Part shown: positions 1-9,434 of the stretch, in pieces
Layout of the letters: each line of letters begins with the position of its first letter
Numbering within the stretch: the first letter of the stretch is position 1
Notes under the pieces: model-generated
Told to the model about the DNA's origin: nothing
The model's input: only the letters and a program-made list of their open reading frames with translations
Database searches by the model: none
Translations under genes and position numbers: made by a program
From: a bacterium
GTDB lineage: Bacteria > Planctomycetota > UBA1135 > UBA2386
Direction: 5' to 3'
Length of the DNA stretch: 64,000 nucleotides
Assembly: GCA_024743115.1 (NCBI GenBank)
Contig: JANSXC010000001.1
Coordinates: 491,628-555,627 of the forward strand

Positions 1-1683
1 GACATGCAGATCGGCTCCGACCGAGGACCAGCCGGCGATGTGGGTGCGGCGGAAGAAGCCCCCGAATGGCGTGACCTGCACGTGGCCCTGCTCGATCGAC
101 GACGTCGTGGCCAGCCCCGGCAGGATCACGCGGAAGTCGCCCGGCCCGAGATGTTCGATCGTCGGGTCACCGCGGTCGCCGTTCCACGACGGACCGAGCG
201 GTGGGGTCCACGGGCTGGTGACGCTGAAGTCGGACCAGACGTAAGCTTCGCGCCGCGACGGGTCGCCGTTGCTGCGATAGGACACGATGAACGGCGCGTC
301 GTTCGCCCGGCCGCCCGCGGCGTCGAACAGCTGCACGATGACCCGCACCCCGGTGCCGATCGGGCCGTAGAGGTTCACGAGCGCGGTGTGGTTGCCGCCG
401 TAGGCCGTGGCCTGCACGTGGCCGTGCTCGCTGCTGAGCCCGGGAAAGAAGACCTCGAACTGATCGGGAGTCCGTCGCGTGACCGTGACCGGTTCGCCGC
501 CGGGCGTGTAGGAGTAGGCCGCGCTGGCCGTGAACTCGTTGGGTTGGCCCGCCGGGTTGACCCAGGCCCAGGCGTTCTCGTGGGAGGGGCGATCGGTGAG
601 GTAGAGCAGGGTGAACTCCGCGTCGACGGGCGCGCCGAGCACGGAGTAGGTCTTGACGGTGACGCTCGTGCCGCCCGCGCCGTCGTCGGCCCACGAGCTG
701 ACGACGGCGTGCTCCCCGTTGTCGGGTGAAGCCGACGCCTGCACCGTGGACTTGCCGCCGTGCGGGACGCCTGGCAGGCGCACGCGGTAGTTGCCGGTGT
801 TGATCCGGGCGATCGTGATGTCCGCGTTCGACAGCGGACCGTTGCTGTCCGCGTACTCGGGATTCGGGGTGTACGACGCCGCCGTCGGCTGGTTGGCACG
901 CACGTGCGCGCCCGAGCCGAACTCGGGGTCGATCGGCGCCGCCTGCTCGTGGTAGCTCAGCATGAAGCGGCCGTCGACGGGGTTGCCGCTGGCGTCGGTG
1001 AGTCGGATGAACACGATCTTGTCCGTGCTCGCGCCGATCACGCCCGAGTCACCCCAATGGAGCACCGCCGCCTTGAGCGGCGCGGTCCCGACCGGCGTGA
1101 CCTGCACGTGACCGCGTTCCGGGTTCCAGCCGGACGCGAGTCCGGGCAGCGTGATGCGGTAGTCGCCGGTCGCGGGATGGCTGACCGTCGGCGTGGCGCG
1201 GGTTTCGTTCCAGGCGTAGGTCGGATCGGCGGTATACGACGACGTGGTGGGGTTGTGGGCGTAGAGATACGCCTCCTTGCTGCGGTACCGGCCGCCTTCG
1301 CGATAGAGAATCGTGAAGGCGCCGTCGGGTGCCGGTGCTCCGCCGGTCGTGTAGCAGTCGACCTCGGCGATGATTGCGTTGCTCGTGAACGACCACGCGC
1401 GCAGCACGGTGTAGTGGCTGCCGCCCCATGGCGTGACATGCAGGTTGCCGCGGTTGCCGCCGGGGATCGTCACCCAGAAACGATGCTGCAGACCCGTGGC
1501 GCGTTGCACCGTGACCGGGTTACCGGACTCGGTGTACTGGAACCCGCCGGCGGGCGTGAACGTGGAGGCCTGGCCGGCGGGCTTCACGAGCGCCCAGGCC
1601 ACGGTCTGGGCCGTGAGGGCTTGGGTCAGGAGCAGCGCCATAGCGGCGAGGGCGAGGCGACAGAGGATTGGAAATGCGGTCAT
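1..1683 (-). CDS. Secreted repeat protein, C-terminus truncated by window edge; about five ~110-aa beta-rich repeats
   Basis: Minus-strand frame open from ATG at 1683 (MTAFPILCRLALAAMALLLTQALTAQ signal peptide) to the window edge. Repeated motifs such as 'RGHVQVTPxG', 'PGL' and 'NPAGQxxxFT...YTxGGxPVTV'. Not in the ORF track because no stop lies inside the window. Confidence 0.8.
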   Translation of the reverse strand, partial: MTAFPILCRLALAAMALLLTQALTAQTVAWALVKPAGQASTFTPAGGFQYTESGNPVTVQRATGLQHRFWVTIPGGNRGNLHVTPWGGSHYTVLRAWSFTSNAIIAEVDCYTTGGAPAPDGAFTILYREGGRYRSKEAYLYAHNPTTSSYTADPTYAWNETRATPTVSHPATGDYRITLPGLASGWNPERGHVQVTPVGTAPLKAAVLHWGDSGVIGASTDKIVFIRLTDASGNPVDGRFMLSYHEQAAPIDPEFGSGAHVRANQPTAASYTPNPEYADSNGPLSNADITIARINTGNYRVRLPGVPHGGKSTVQASASPDNGEHAVVSSWADDGAGGTSVTVKTYSVLGAPVDAEFTLLYLTDRPSHENAWAWVNPAGQPNEFTASAAYSYTPGGEPVTVTRRTPDQFEVFFPGLSSEHGHVQATAYGGNHTALVNLYGPIGTGVRVIVQLFDAAGGRANDAPFIVSYRSNGDPSRREAYVWSDFSVTSPWTPPLGPSWNGDRGDPTIEHLGPGDFRVILPGLATTSSIEQGHVQVTPFGGFFRRTHIAGWSSVGADLHV

Positions 1684-1837
1684 GCGTGTAGGAAGCGGCA
1701 ATGGCTGCCTGATCCAGTGCCGTGGCCCCGCGCGCGCCTCGCATGAAGGCGGACTTTTCGGCCAGTCCGCGAATCGAGCCCACGAATCGATCGCGGAGTG
1801 GCGGCGTCGCGGTGCCGAATCCGCTGTTGGGGGCATC

Positions 1838-4351
1838 ATGGAACTCCGCCTGACCGGCTGTCTCTCCGCGCTGATGCTCACCACGATCGGGGTGGCCCAG
1901 TCCCCGATCCTGCTGAATGGGCAGATCTGGGACGGCAACGGTGGCCCGTTGCTGAGCGGGAGCGTGTACCACGTGGTCGGTGGGCCGGGGAACTGCGGCA
2001 TTCAGGTGCCGCCGAACCAGACGCTGACAGTGCAGCCCGGTGCGGTCATCAAGGTGGATGGCTGCGTGACGATCTCGGGGCATCTGCATGCCGTCGGGAC
2101 ACCCCTGCAGAAGATCGAGATCACGTCGATCCACGACGACGCCGCGGGCGGTGATACGAACGGCAATGGCGGTGCGACGGTTCCGCAGGCCGGCGACTGG
2201 AGCACGATCGAGTTGTTCGGAACGATGCAGCTCGAGCATTGTCGGGTGCGCTACGGCGGCGGGAACAACAATGCCGCCTTCTCGTTGCGCAATCAGGTGG
2301 CGACGCTGCGGGATTGTCTGGTGGACCGTGCGCTCGCCGCCGGCATTCGTGACGCGCTCAACGCGACCATCGAGGATTGCCACTTCGAAGACCTCGGGGG
2401 CATCGCGGTCGACGGCATCGACTTCAAGCGCCTCGATCAATTCAACGACAACACTGCCGTGAACTGTGCCGGCGGCGAATACGCGCGCATCACCGACGCG
2501 GTGCAGTTGACGGTGGACGTGACCATGGCTGCGCGGCACTCGATCAACGGCAGTGGGGTCTTCGTCATGGACATAGGCTCGCCCCGATCACCCCGCGTGA
2601 TGCCCGGTGCGACGTTGACGATGCCGGCCGGCACGGTGCTCAAGGTCAAGAATCCGTCGGGGCTGCTCACGTCGGCCGGCGGTCGCATCGATGCGCAGGG
2701 TACGGCCGCGAACCCGGTGGTGATCACGTCGATCCACGACGACGATTACGGCGGTGATACGGAGAACGACGGCAACGCGACCTCGCCGGCGCGGGGCGAC
2801 TGGTGGCAGGTGCAGTTGCAGCAGGGCGATGATTCGTCGTTCCAGAACACAATCATCCGATACGGCGACAGCCCGGCCGCCGTCGTGCTCTCGGGGTCTT
2901 CGGCGCAGTTCGTCGACTGCACGATCGAGCAGAGCTTCGGCGACGCGATGCTCTTCAACAACGTCGCGACCCCGCCCGCGAGCCTGCGCGACTGCCGCAT
3001 TCGTGAGAACGGGGGGCGCCCCGTTCGGGACATGGCCTGGACCGAGCTCGAAGGCTGTCGCGGCAACACGACGAGCAACAACGGCGGCGGCGATCAGTTC
3101 CATGTCGCATCGGGGTTCGTGACCGCTCGCGCGACGATCGACCCGGGCCATTACCCGGGCGAGGTGCTCGAGGTCGCCAATCGGATCACGATCAACAACG
3201 GCGGCGCGCTCACGTTCGAGGCCGGGGTGATCCTCAAGTGGACGTTGCGGAACTTCAATACGGGCATCAACGTCAACGGCGGCGGGGAACTCAACCTCAA
3301 CGGCACCGCGCGCCGACCGGTCGTGCTGACGTCAATCCGGGACGATGCGTGGGGTGGCGACAGCAACGGTGACGGCAACGCGACCCAGCCCGCGCCGGGC
3401 GATTGGGAGCGGCTGTGGGTCGGCGGCGGCAGCACGATGGCGCTGGGGCGCGCCGAGAACACGCTCATCCGCTACGCCGGGCGCAGCAGCAATGCGATCG
3501 AGTGCGGCTCGGCGGTGTTCGAGTTGCGCCAGGTGCGGATCGAGCACCCCGACAACGACGGCATCCGGCTCGATCGGGTCGGGGTTGCCGACAACCTGGT
3601 CGTCTTCGATGCGGCCGATGACGGCATCCAGCTCAGCAACACCACGTTCGACCTGCGCCATGTCACGGTGGCGGGTTGCGGCGGGGGCGGCGTGCACCGG
3701 ACGGGCGGTTGGAGCGGCACGGTCCGCAACTCCATTGCTTGGAACAACGCGGGCGGCAACTTCGTCGGCCTCACGGCGGCCGACGTCCGAGCCAGCAACG
3801 GTGGGTTCGCGGGCCAGAACGGCAACCTCGACGTCGATCCACAGTTCGTGAATGCTGCGTCCGGCAACCTCGGGCTGCAATCGGGTTCGCCGTGTCTGGG
3901 CGTGGCCGATCTCGCCACCGCGCAGCTCGTGGCCAGGGACATGGCCGAGACGTCGCGGCTGCAGGATCACAACCTCGCCGGCAACCCGTTGCCCGACATG
4001 GGCGCCTACGAACGCGCGGTCTACACGATGACCGTGACGGGTGAGCCGACGTTCGGATCGACCATCGACTACTCGCTGCAGGGACCGTCCGGTATCGGCG
4101 CGGTGCTCGTGAGCGTGGCTGCTCCGGGCGCACTCTTCGTGCCGGGCATCGGCATCGCGCTGGTCGGACTGCCGAACGTGCCGCTGCCGCCGACGGTCGT
4201 CGCGATGGGGCAGCCCGTGAGCTTCGACGTGCCGGTGGACCCGGGGTTCTACGGCGTTCGGTTCCACGCCCAGGGCGTCGGCGTCCAGCTCAGTGGCCCG
4301 CTCGTCGGTGGCTTCACGCACCTCGAGCGCAGTCGGATCCGGTTCGACTGA
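1838..4351 (+). CDS. Secreted right-handed parallel beta-helix protein with C-terminal beta-sandwich module
   Basis: Part of ORF 1433..4351; ATG at 1838 followed by signal peptide MELRLTGCLSALMLTTIGVAQ. Three internal repeats of 'TSIxDDxxGGDxxxxGxATxPxxGDW'; beta-helix style motifs. Confidence 0.8.
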   Translation: MELRLTGCLSALMLTTIGVAQSPILLNGQIWDGNGGPLLSGSVYHVVGGPGNCGIQVPPNQTLTVQPGAVIKVDGCVTISGHLHAVGTPLQKIEITSIHDDAAGGDTNGNGGATVPQAGDWSTIELFGTMQLEHCRVRYGGGNNNAAFSLRNQVATLRDCLVDRALAAGIRDALNATIEDCHFEDLGGIAVDGIDFKRLDQFNDNTAVNCAGGEYARITDAVQLTVDVTMAARHSINGSGVFVMDIGSPRSPRVMPGATLTMPAGTVLKVKNPSGLLTSAGGRIDAQGTAANPVVITSIHDDDYGGDTENDGNATSPARGDWWQVQLQQGDDSSFQNTIIRYGDSPAAVVLSGSSAQFVDCTIEQSFGDAMLFNNVATPPASLRDCRIRENGGRPVRDMAWTELEGCRGNTTSNNGGGDQFHVASGFVTARATIDPGHYPGEVLEVANRITINNGGALTFEAGVILKWTLRNFNTGINVNGGGELNLNGTARRPVVLTSIRDDAWGGDSNGDGNATQPAPGDWERLWVGGGSTMALGRAENTLIRYAGRSSNAIECGSAVFELRQVRIEHPDNDGIRLDRVGVADNLVVFDAADDGIQLSNTTFDLRHVTVAGCGGGGVHRTGGWSGTVRNSIAWNNAGGNFVGLTAADVRASNGGFAGQNGNLDVDPQFVNAASGNLGLQSGSPCLGVADLATAQLVARDMAETSRLQDHNLAGNPLPDMGAYERAVYTMTVTGEPTFGSTIDYSLQGPSGIGAVLVSVAAPGALFVPGIGIALVGLPNVPLPPTVVAMGQPVSFDVPVDPGFYGVRFHAQGVGVQLSGPLVGGFTHLERSRIRFD

Positions 4352-4356
4352 CGAGG

Positions 4357-7300
4357 CTACTTGCTGCGTCGTCGGGCGATCTCCGCTAGGCGCTGCTCGA
4401 GCCGATCCCGCGCGCCGCTCTCGAGGTCCGCCGGCGCGGCGTCGATCGCGCGTTGCTGCGTGGCGCGTGCCGCGTCGAGTTCGCCCGTCGCGAGCTGTGC
4501 CGCCGCGAGCAGATCGAGGCAGCGCCAGAGTGCGTCCGGCTCGCGGTTCTCGGCGAGCGTGACGGCTTCGCCGGCCAGCGCGACTGCGAGATGGGGGTAG
4601 ACGTCGACGTCCGTCGCCGCGAGGAACGACTGCGCCGCCGCGATGAGGTCGGCGGGCACCGCGCCGCTGTCGGTCACCGCGCTGGCGACCGTCGTTTCGA
4701 GGTTGCCCAGCAGGTCGCCGCGTTCGAGGTCGGCGAGCATCTGCACGAGGAACGACGGTCGCTTCTCGCCCGCGTCGATCCGGGCGGCGCTGAGCCAGTC
4801 CTGCGCGGCGGCGCCGTACTGGCGGTTGCGTTGATGGGAATTGTCACGACCCCAATAGCCACCGCGATGCAGCTGCAAGAAGTCAGGGCGCCGTGGATCC
4901 TCGAGCTGCGGCGCGATCCGATCGGCCGCGTCGATGCTGCGCGAGTAGAACGGAATCGCTTCGGTGAAACGCTCCGCGTCGAAGTGCAGGCGCGCGAGGC
5001 TCAATAGCGACCGGCAGAGATGCAGATGCTGCTCGGCGTCGTCGGGCCACGCCTCGAGCAGGCGTTCGCGCAGTGCGATGGCGCGTTCATAGAGGGTCGG
5101 CGCCGCGGCCGCGTCCCCCGCGCGCTGGGTCGCACCGGCGAGGTTGTTCCAGCAGGCGGCGGCGAGGTCGATGAGCTCGAGGTCCTCGGTCGCGGGCAGC
5201 AGCTCGTCGAGGATCGCCGCGGCGCGCTCGAGGCGTTCGAGTGCGGCCTTGAAGTTGCGGCGCGCGACCAGCATCTCGGCGGACTTGGCGAGTGCGTGGG
5301 CCAATACGCGCCGTTCGCCGTCCGAATCCGCGTCATCGAGCAACCCTAGGGCTCTGCGATACTGCCGCTCGGCCGCGCGGAAATCGCGCAGCTGGAAGTG
5401 GGTGCTTGCGAGGTGGCTCGTTGCAGCGCCGAGAGTGCGGCGGTGTTCGGGCACGGCCGGGTAGGCGTCATGGGCACGCTGTGCGAGTGCGACGGCGCGC
5501 TCGAGAGCGGCCTTCGCGGCGTGCGGGTCGCCGGCTCGCGCGCTCGCCCGGCCGAGGTCGGTCGAACACCTCGCGATCGCGCTCAGCAATCCGGCCTCGT
5601 CGGGCGCGGTGGTGAGTAGCTCTTCGAACGTTGCCACGCCCGCCGTGAGTAGCTCGATGGCCTCCGCGCTCCGCCCGCTCGTGAGCGTGAGTTGGCCCAT
5701 CGCATGCAGCGTCGCCGCTAGTTCACGGCCGATGTCCGTGGTCCGATCACCGCTGGCCTCCTCGTCGCTTGCCGCAGTGCTCATCGCCTGTTCGGCCGCC
5801 GACTGGATCAGGCGATAGCGCGCCAACGCCCGCTGCCAACTCGACTCCGCGGCCGTGCGGTCGCCGCGGCTCCGGTGGGCCCGGCCGAGTTCGAGGCCGG
5901 CATCGGCGCGCAGGCGTTCGAGCTGAAGGCGCGTGGCCGGGCTCGACGTCGAGTCCGGCTCGATTGTGGTCGCTGCGGTCAGCGCGGCGACGGCCTCGTC
6001 CAACCGGGCGTCGGCGAGGTGCAGGGCGCCGAGGTAGCCGAGCAGTCGGGCGCGTTCGAGGGTCTGATGGTCTCGGCGGTAGCCGTCGTCGGCGAGCTGC
6101 TGGCGCAGCGCGGCTGCCCGCCGGTACGATTCGATTGCGTCCGCGCGTCGGCCGGCGCTCACCGCGACGGTCGCGAGCCCGTGCAGGGCGCGGGCCAGGG
6201 CCTCGCGGGATTCGGGCAGCGAGTCCGCGGCGAGGCTCGCCTGCAGTCGTCCGTAGAACGCGCGTGGCGCCTGCAGCAGCCGGGTCCGCAGCTCGGCGAG
6301 TTCGGGCCGTTTCAGGATCGCGTCCTCGGCGACGCCCGTGTGGTAGTCGTCGACCGCGTCGAGGGCGAGCGTGAAGCGGGCGTCCGCCCGGGCCTTCTCC
6401 GCGAGCGCCCAGTCGAGCGCGACGCCGGTGCCGACGAGGCCCGCGACCAGGCTCAGCAGGACCACCACGCTCGCCACGACGGCGGTGCGGTTGCGGGCGA
6501 CGAACTTGCGGAGGCGGTAGGTCGTGCTCGGTGGGCCGGCGAGCACGGGTTCGTTACGCAGGTGCCGCCCGATGTCGTCGGCCAGCGCGCCGACCGACTC
6601 GTAGCGGTCGTTGCGATCCTTCGCGAGCGCGCGCAGGACGATCCAGTCGAGGTCACCGCGCAGCGCCACGTGCTGTCGCGAGGTCGTACTGGTGGGGCCG
6701 CCGTTCGATTGTCGGGTGCCTACCCGGGTCGAGGGTTTCTGTGGCTCGTGGTGGCGGATCGCTTCAATCAGGCCAGAGAAGCCGCGGTCGCGGTCGCCCG
6801 CTTCGAACGGTCGGGATTCGGTCAGAAGTTCGTAGAGCAGCACGCCGAGCGCGTAGACATCGGCGCGCGTATCGATGTCCTTGGTCGCGCCGTCGAGCTG
6901 CTCGGGTGCCATGTACTCGGGCGTGCCGATGATCTGGTGCTCTTCGGTCAGTTGCGACGCTCCGTCCCGTTCGGCGGCGATGGCCTTGGCGATGCCGAAG
7001 TCGATGACCTTCGGAAACGGCGTGCCCTCGTGCTCGGTGACGAGCACGTTCGAGGGTTTGACGTCGCGATGGATCACGCCCTTCTGATGCGCATGCTGGA
7101 TGGCGCCGCAGACCTTGACGAACAGGTCGAGGCGATCGCGCAACGGCAGGTCGTCGTCGCGGCAACGCCGGGTGATCGGCACGCCATCGACGAGCTCCAT
7201 CGCGAAGTAGGGCCGGCCGGTCGGAGTGGCGCCACCGTCGTAGACTTGCGCGATGCTCGGGTGATCCATCAGCGCGAGCGCCTGGCGTTCGGCCTGGAAT

Positions 7301-7683
7301 CGCGCGATGACCTTGCGCGTGTCCATGCCGGGCTTGAGCAGCTTGACGGCGACTTCGCGCTTCACCGGTTCGAGCTGTTCGGCCCGCCAGACGGCACCGA
7401 ACCCGCCTTCGCCGATGCGTTCGCGGAGCTCGAAGCGATCGATGCGCGCACCGGGTTCTTCGCCGAACGTCAGACTGCGGGCGATGGCGTGATCGAGCGC
7501 GCCGCTTCCGGGTGTCGCGAGGGCCGCGGTCTCGCGGGCCTCTTCGAGCAACTGCATCACGAACTCCCGCAGCTCGGTATCGTCGCCACTCTCGCGCTCG
7601 ACATAGGCGGCGCGCTGGTCACTGGGCAACTCGAAGGCGATCTCGAAGATCGGCTTGGCGGCGCGGTAGAGGGCCTGGTTCAT
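4357..7683 (-). CDS. Serine/threonine protein kinase with TM segment and TPR-like C-terminus
   Basis: IGEGGFGAVWRAEQ (G-loop), VIHRDVKPSNVLV, DFGIAKAI, GTPEYMAPEQ; TM segment followed by helical repeats; 1108 aa. Confidence 0.95.
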   Translation of the reverse strand: MNQALYRAAKPIFEIAFELPSDQRAAYVERESGDDTELREFVMQLLEEARETAALATPGSGALDHAIARSLTFGEEPGARIDRFELRERIGEGGFGAVWRAEQLEPVKREVAVKLLKPGMDTRKVIARFQAERQALALMDHPSIAQVYDGGATPTGRPYFAMELVDGVPITRRCRDDDLPLRDRLDLFVKVCGAIQHAHQKGVIHRDVKPSNVLVTEHEGTPFPKVIDFGIAKAIAAERDGASQLTEEHQIIGTPEYMAPEQLDGATKDIDTRADVYALGVLLYELLTESRPFEAGDRDRGFSGLIEAIRHHEPQKPSTRVGTRQSNGGPTSTTSRQHVALRGDLDWIVLRALAKDRNDRYESVGALADDIGRHLRNEPVLAGPPSTTYRLRKFVARNRTAVVASVVVLLSLVAGLVGTGVALDWALAEKARADARFTLALDAVDDYHTGVAEDAILKRPELAELRTRLLQAPRAFYGRLQASLAADSLPESREALARALHGLATVAVSAGRRADAIESYRRAAALRQQLADDGYRRDHQTLERARLLGYLGALHLADARLDEAVAALTAATTIEPDSTSSPATRLQLERLRADAGLELGRAHRSRGDRTAAESSWQRALARYRLIQSAAEQAMSTAASDEEASGDRTTDIGRELAATLHAMGQLTLTSGRSAEAIELLTAGVATFEELLTTAPDEAGLLSAIARCSTDLGRASARAGDPHAAKAALERAVALAQRAHDAYPAVPEHRRTLGAATSHLASTHFQLRDFRAAERQYRRALGLLDDADSDGERRVLAHALAKSAEMLVARRNFKAALERLERAAAILDELLPATEDLELIDLAAACWNNLAGATQRAGDAAAAPTLYERAIALRERLLEAWPDDAEQHLHLCRSLLSLARLHFDAERFTEAIPFYSRSIDAADRIAPQLEDPRRPDFLQLHRGGYWGRDNSHQRNRQYGAAAQDWLSAARIDAGEKRPSFLVQMLADLERGDLLGNLETTVASAVTDSGAVPADLIAAAQSFLAATDVDVYPHLAVALAGEAVTLAENREPDALWRCLDLLAAAQLATGELDAARATQQRAIDAAPADLESGARDRLEQRLAEIARRRSK

Positions 7684-7754
7684 GCGGCACAGAGTGTGAG
7701 GCGGTGGCGGTCGGAGGTCGTGCGACGCGTGATCTCCGAACGAGATGTGGCATC

Positions 7755-8342
7755 ATGTCGCACATGGCGGCGACTCCGCGCGACGACGTTACCAGGATCC
7801 TCGACGGCCTGGAATCCGGCGCGACGTCGCTCGAAGAGCTGCTGCCGATCGTCTATGCCGAGCTGCGTGTGCTCGCCGATCAGGTGATGCGCACGGAGCG
7901 GGCGGGTCACACGCTGCAGCCGACGGCGCTCGTGCACGAGGTGTTCGTGCGGCTGGCCGATGGCGATGCCGCGCTCGGCGGCTCGCGGCGACACTTCCTC
8001 GGCATCGCGGCGCGCGCGATGCGGCACCTGCTCGTCGATCACGCGCGGCGGCGGCAGGCGGACAAGCGGGGTGGCGGGCGCGCGCAGGTCACGCTCAACG
8101 GTCTGGCCGATGACGCGGCCGAGTCCGACATCGAGTTGCTCGATTTGCACGCGGCCCTCGAACGGTTGGCCACGCTCGACGAGCGACAGGCGCTCATCGT
8201 CGAGATGAGTTTCTTCGCGGGGATGTCCGGCGACGAGATCGCGGACGAACTCGGTGTGCATCGCAACACGGTCGTTCGCGATCTGCGGATGGCTCGCGCG
8301 TGGCTGCAACGGGAGCTGCGAACGGAGGACGGTCACGACTGA
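7755..8342 (+). CDS. ECF-type RNA polymerase sigma factor
   Basis: MSHMAATPRDDVTRILDGLESG...HTLQPTALVHEVFVRL...DHARRRQADKRGG...EMSFFAGMSGDEIADELGVHRNTVVRDLRMARAWL. Divergent from the kinase gene, 71 nt apart. Confidence 0.93.
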   Translation: MSHMAATPRDDVTRILDGLESGATSLEELLPIVYAELRVLADQVMRTERAGHTLQPTALVHEVFVRLADGDAALGGSRRHFLGIAARAMRHLLVDHARRRQADKRGGGRAQVTLNGLADDAAESDIELLDLHAALERLATLDERQALIVEMSFFAGMSGDEIADELGVHRNTVVRDLRMARAWLQRELRTEDGHD

Positions 8343-8367
8343 CTGCGGCTCGCGGTTGCGACGGATC

Positions 8368-8643
8368 TCACCAGGCGCGAGGCATGCGGAACCAGCGTGC
8401 CAGGTTGGCGAAGAAGTCGGTTGCGACCTCCTGGCCCCAGTCCCACAGGCTGATGAGCGCCTCGCAGGCGAGGGCGCCGGCGGACGCTGCAGCTGCCGTG
8501 ATCAGGAGGGCGGCCAGGCCGACCTCGATGGCGTTTCCTGCCCAGCGGCGGCTGCCGGCGCCGGTTGCGCTTGCCGTAGGTGAGGTGGGAGTCCCGTCCA
8601 GGGCATCGTGCTCGCGCGGGAGAATCGTGAGGATCTGGGTCAT
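8368..8643 (-). CDS. Small hypothetical protein with one hydrophobic segment
   Basis: MTQILTILPREHDALDG...GLAALLITAAAASAGALACEALISLWDWGQEVATDFF; 91 aa, within ORF 8368..9171. Confidence 0.5.
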   Translation of the reverse strand: MTQILTILPREHDALDGTPTSPTASATGAGSRRWAGNAIEVGLAALLITAAAASAGALACEALISLWDWGQEVATDFFANLARWFRMPRAW

Positions 8644-8754
8644 GGCGTCGATCGGCGGCGACTGCCGCTCGACCTCCCACGCGCAGTTCGTCGGCGAACT
8701 GCACCACGTCGTCGCGAGAAAACCCGGGTTGCTGCGAAGAACACCGGGCAGCGT

Positions 8755-8994
8755 GAGTTTCCGCGCGACTATTGGCCGGCCGGCGCGGGAAACGCCTCGA
8801 GCTGGGAACGTTCGATTCAGCAGTTCCGCGCCGATCACGCCAGGGTCGTGGCGCTCGTGGAGGGCGATCTGCTGCGCCCGATCCCGTCGGCACCGGAACA
8901 CACCGTCCTGCGGGACCTGCTCGTGCTGGCGGACCACACCGCCTATCACCTCGGGCAGATGACGCTCGTGCGGAAGCTGATGGGCAACTGGTGA
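8755..8994 (+). pseudogene. Fragment of a DinB-family protein (C-terminal part only)
   Basis: 'REFPRDYWPAGAGNASSWERSIQQFRADHARVVALVEGDLLRPIPSAPEHTVLRDLLVLADHTAYHLGQMTLVRKLMGNW' resembles the DinB C-terminal helix (LLxADHxAYHLGQ). The upstream part of ORF 8608..8994 does not look like a DinB N-terminus. Confidence 0.55.
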
Positions 8995-9066
8995 TGGTCC
9001 GCCGGGGCGGTTCGGCGCGGCTCGGGCACTTGTGCGCGCCACGGGCTGGCCTAAGGGGCGACCATC

Positions 9067-9348
9067 ATGGCGCAAGCGATCTGGAACGGCGCGGTTCTCG
9101 CACAGAGTGATGACACGGTCGTCGTCGACGGCAACCACTACTTCCCGCCCGAGAGCCTCGTGCGTGACCACTTTCGCGAGTCACCCGAGACGTCGGTCTG
9201 CGGCTGGAAAGGCACGGCGAGCTACTACGACATCGTCGTTGGCGAAGACGTCAATCCAGGCGCAGCCTGGTACTACCCCGACCCCAAACCCGAGGCGCAG
9301 CAGCTCGCGGGGCGCGTCGCGTTCTGGAAGGGCGTGACAGTGCAGTAG
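9067..9348 (+). CDS. DUF427 domain-containing protein
   Basis: MAQAIWNGAVLAQSDDTVVVDGNHYFPPESL...CGWKGTASYYDIVVG...NPGAAWYYPDPKPEA...GRVAFWKGV is the DUF427 pattern; 93 aa. Confidence 0.92.
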   Translation: MAQAIWNGAVLAQSDDTVVVDGNHYFPPESLVRDHFRESPETSVCGWKGTASYYDIVVGEDVNPGAAWYYPDPKPEAQQLAGRVAFWKGVTVQ

Positions 9349-9434
9349 CGATCGGGGCGCGGTTGCCGCGAGGTCTCCGGGCGACAGGGCACTCAGCTCT
9401 CCGAACGTGCCGGCGTTCGGGGTCTGGTGGTGTG

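Noticed and set aside
4-1746. Plus-strand ORFs 4..729 and 760..1746
   Set aside because: Antisense frames of the real minus-strand secreted repeat protein; Arg/Gly/Val-rich composition with no domain features.
5875-7887. 670-aa plus ORF 5875..7887
   Set aside because: Antisense to the kinase gene with its clear kinase motifs; long open antisense frames are expected at this GC content.
7750-9066. Defence island (sigma, DinB-like, small membrane protein)
   Set aside because: No nuclease, methylase, NTPase or toxin motifs; content fits regulatory and stress genes plus a gene remnant.
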